Shown: positions 8,501-8,555 of the stretch, one piece after another
Layout of the letters: each line of letters begins with the position of its first letter
Position numbering within the stretch: the stretch's first letter is position 1
Made by a program: the position numbers and the translations under genes
Assembly (NCBI GenBank): GCA_019594195.1
Contig: JAFDTP010000070.1
Location: 1-8,555, forward strand
Length of the DNA: 8,555 nucleotides
Source of the DNA: Thermoplasmata archaeon
GTDB lineage: Archaea; Thermoplasmatota; Thermoplasmata; Halarchaeoplasmatales; Halarchaeoplasmataceae
Direction of reading: 5' to 3'
Notes under the pieces: model-generated
Database searches by the model: none
What the model was told of the DNA's origin: nothing
The model's input: the letters and a program-made list of their open reading frames with translations, nothing else

Positions 8501-8555
8501 TTCTTTTTATATTCCCATTCTGGCTCCTCACCAAGACTGTAATCTAGATCCCATC
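2518..8555 (-). CDS. Giant mosaic membrane-anchored surface protein, 5'-partial
   Basis: The frame is open to the right edge: upstream of the Met at 8490 it continues through about 21 codons without a stop. That Met is not followed by a signal peptide, so the true N-terminus lies outside. Numbering from this Met gives 1990 residues. 1-300: acidic region of unknown fold with two Cys (27, 103). 303-452: glycine-rich alternating beta strands. 511-868: seven propeller-like blades. 862-1062: LamG-like domain. 1088-1170: PKD-like domain. 1172-1560: about four FN3/Ig-like domains. 1563-1946: five divergent InlB B-type repeats. 1963-1981: one transmembrane helix with tail HTDLDNRRS. I counted about 26 N-x-S/T sequons and only five Cys. 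Asp and Glu are very abundant. Together these indicate a glycosylated extracellular stalk or adhesin held by its C-terminus. The ligand is unknown and no protease or glycosidase motif was recognised. The gene is convergent with queE; its promoter lies outside the window. Confidence 0.95.
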   Translation of the reverse strand, partial: WDLDYSLGEEPEWEYKKNSAVMDNDYEDAGLKNVLLEYDNGNGDKRRCIQSAWVLGEFLLTSSYEESNSEERFFHLPEDKTEYDVLSNEDSLKNQYLLKTSDTLTYEHIDFVFQKAEGREEKRCEEPIRVDGRAEWRKIFNVSDTTEDAEVNVQPYLYNEYRGEKENPLDSYHDLELKNTKEVEMIDTPEWFMPLIDVFFGDNLEIENVGDENYHTGWEVEFEKPEFDDKDDVEDKLEEMNMSALEISGADELENLDNLRTFFGGDYGFEMELFPDDDIKFDNQLGFETTLIEFQTDIDEDDMGIDDFEGQLGNSHKYSGEQEMEVSASVRIDLQIKETGIAVSGELGLDVGAGVGIDIPLKSIGFAEVGLTAEIGGEISVEYDIGDMYYGSEGLSFSPVDGEVPIELLLEFGGGPYGEVGAGLAKVEGRLLLEAILDLEIPSLETEFYHSGRFEVEVSAGWGLWSKTEKWELYSTSPSTSSMILMDNDDSVQNQMFTTDRLATRDYEIVDDPTIDEMDSFGHKRNVGPEADPSIASLDEENAIAVWSELSKDKEGSVQSDLFYQTFSEGNWTDSAELLETDGKMAYDPELEIVDDKIALIYKEIEKEPGDFNGSEELESYYKNDILRGKSWDGEWSELGLEHSAENQAITSFDVDVDSEDNIHVVYRSGSPSIDMFDSPASQQGNISVLKQDGEDWEKIYSESDLLPQSSRPSIEFVDGEGAVIYTRTVEDDNGKYGETCYNETVLVSLDENMVEKVVETPNTTSHQLLSEEDGDKVVTWIENNSEIRRKVIGVSSGHKVVHKGEIVMGLSHHVDEDDYFYVFQKGSNAVPTILESTEDGWSRERSLLDKEKYSPDQVDPDLGFDDPKMIMVKEKRTIDSWHIAHHRFEGSVNGDMIEDSSDKDNLGEMRGNWSRNEHDELVEHDRYGRYVTFNGSDSEMVIDHSQSLNFTDKTEDFTVTALINKENIGEGNDLMMKEGSWGVSLEGDELNVKLWDVEKGSYEYSTGIDFPSGWAFFALRYEDGRLEVTLRGYDEVGSLDDHTETIHLDDFDSLASSTEPIKLADGLGSISIDDFRLIKRYLPNSSLQRINRTAQPNFDNEYSVSTEVAPPYVNFTHSETPVVGEDIIFEAESTDEELNYTWTFECSAERYGKEIKHEFFETGYHTVALMAEDTETGAKTRYEKTLHVIDVKPPRFDVEPELEKYDGNNSVRLEWEAAEGESEPFEYRIHHDKRDDVELEQHHWQWRTRETSIVLEGLDPNSEHHLQLSVRNSVGLTNSTSEPISFQIEDGSPPKFDGLESTHVTHSEKSVGLVWYEAADPSMPISYNIYHAHDEEMDFEDPIKTIKRSESEIELEVNVSKIGEHSFAVRAEDAQGNEDENEVVKIAEVKDTKAPEIKITSPTERRYIGDDVKLEWDAEDENSAICHFLVKSDHDDVWREVGKEKNSYTFEGLPEGERNLIVKAFDEYQNSAEDSLILSIVGGVSPDIDLSSPSPEDGSIDVETELDLSVDVGYVGENTIDVHFYSADDQLIGIDEGVSNGEANVRWEGLETDTTYKWYVEAYDGEYSEVSDVWTFKTHSEIKVRHSIEINVEGNGTVDIDPEQEDYRENTEVDLTADPDKGSYFKGWTGDHEGIEDEVTMKMDEDKEITATFGEVEDKLLELRVEGEGDIYPSEGRHTYEKGEKVTITAVPEEDWYLERWTGDHDGAEENITINMHEDKEIIARFSEGEPKRWELDMYLEGEGSIEVDPELDKYKENTEVTIRAIPDNGWNFSHWSGDVSEEGKEYRNITILMYENKVLKAHFENVSQDIEYELDIDVDGNGYTDPEKGKHSYRAGEKLLLSAHPKGDWNFSHWSGDVIDDKINQSEITIIMDKDKSIAANFESIDHEETYDLIIEIEGEGIIEPGEGKYNFHSGEKVYITATGEENWNFSHWSGDITAEKEDLKEITITMKSDVEITANFDEYPGEKSDHTEDDVSDPYPIQIFLGIILIVLIAALIAVHTDLDNRRS
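2653..3804 (-). repeat. Five tandem divergent InlB B-type repeats in the giant protein
   Basis: Residues 1563-1946 hold five units of about 71-79 residues. Each begins with a strand carrying G-x-G (EGNG, EGEG, EGEG, DGNG, EGEG), continues with Y-x-x-[GN]-E-x-V or a similar string, then has an aromatic-x-x-x-x-W-[ST]-G-D core, and ends with a strand such as EITATF, EIIARF, VLKAHF, SIAANF or EITANF. This is the pattern of the divergent InlB B-repeat/Flg_new-like family of bacterial and archaeal surface proteins. The core Trp residues are at 1608, 1681, 1756, 1835 and 1914, spaced 73, 75, 79 and 79 residues. The last three units share WNFSHWSGD exactly. At DNA level 2978-3003 and 3215-3240 are identical over 26 nt, which points to recent duplication or conversion. 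Confidence 0.88.

Noticed and set aside
1..8555. A new defence, mobile or biosynthetic system
   Set aside because: No nuclease, transposase, integrase, toxin-antitoxin or defence-type ATPase genes are present. The two enzymes are standard metabolic genes, and the TPR fragment lacks its effector part.

Overview
The window reads as a moderately AT-rich archaeal chromosome segment, most likely euryarchaeal. The signs are a COG3199-type ATP-NAD kinase, a QueE of the archaeosine branch, TATA-like boxes about 24 nt upstream of start codons with no clear Shine-Dalgarno (leaderless style), frequent AGA/AGG arginine and ATA isoleucine codons, and a giant, very acidic, sequon-rich surface protein. Mosaic surface proteins of this PKD/FN3/InlB-repeat kind are common in uncultured Thermoplasmata-like euryarchaea, but that placement is only an inference. 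No RNA gene, CRISPR array, IS element or phage gene was seen.

Layout. (1) Positions 1-522, plus strand: the C-terminal part of a TPR-repeat protein whose reading frame is already open at the window edge. (2) 523-660: a convergent intergenic spacer with a plus-strand U-tract and an exact 11-bp inverted repeat whose left arm covers the TPR stop codon. (3) 661-1785, minus strand: an ATP-NAD kinase family protein. (4) 1786-1869: a divergent promoter region serving the kinase and queE. (5) 1870-2493, plus strand: queE, the radical-SAM 7-carboxy-7-deazaguanine synthase. (6) 2518-8555, minus strand: one enormous gene filling 70% of the window, whose frame runs off the right edge. At least 2011 residues are visible and the N-terminus is missing.

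The giant protein, read from N to C, has an acidic region of unknown fold, a glycine-rich block of alternating-pattern beta strands, seven propeller-like blades, a LamG/concanavalin-like domain, a PKD domain, about four FN3/Ig-like domains, five divergent InlB B-type repeats and one C-terminal transmembrane helix with a short basic tail. It should be a membrane-anchored, glycosylated stalk or adhesin facing outward.

The genes do not form an obvious joint pathway: two housekeeping enzymes (NADP supply, deazapurine synthesis) sit between a TPR protein and a surface giant. The architecture of the giant protein is the most interesting content. I found no evidence for a new defence or mobile system here.
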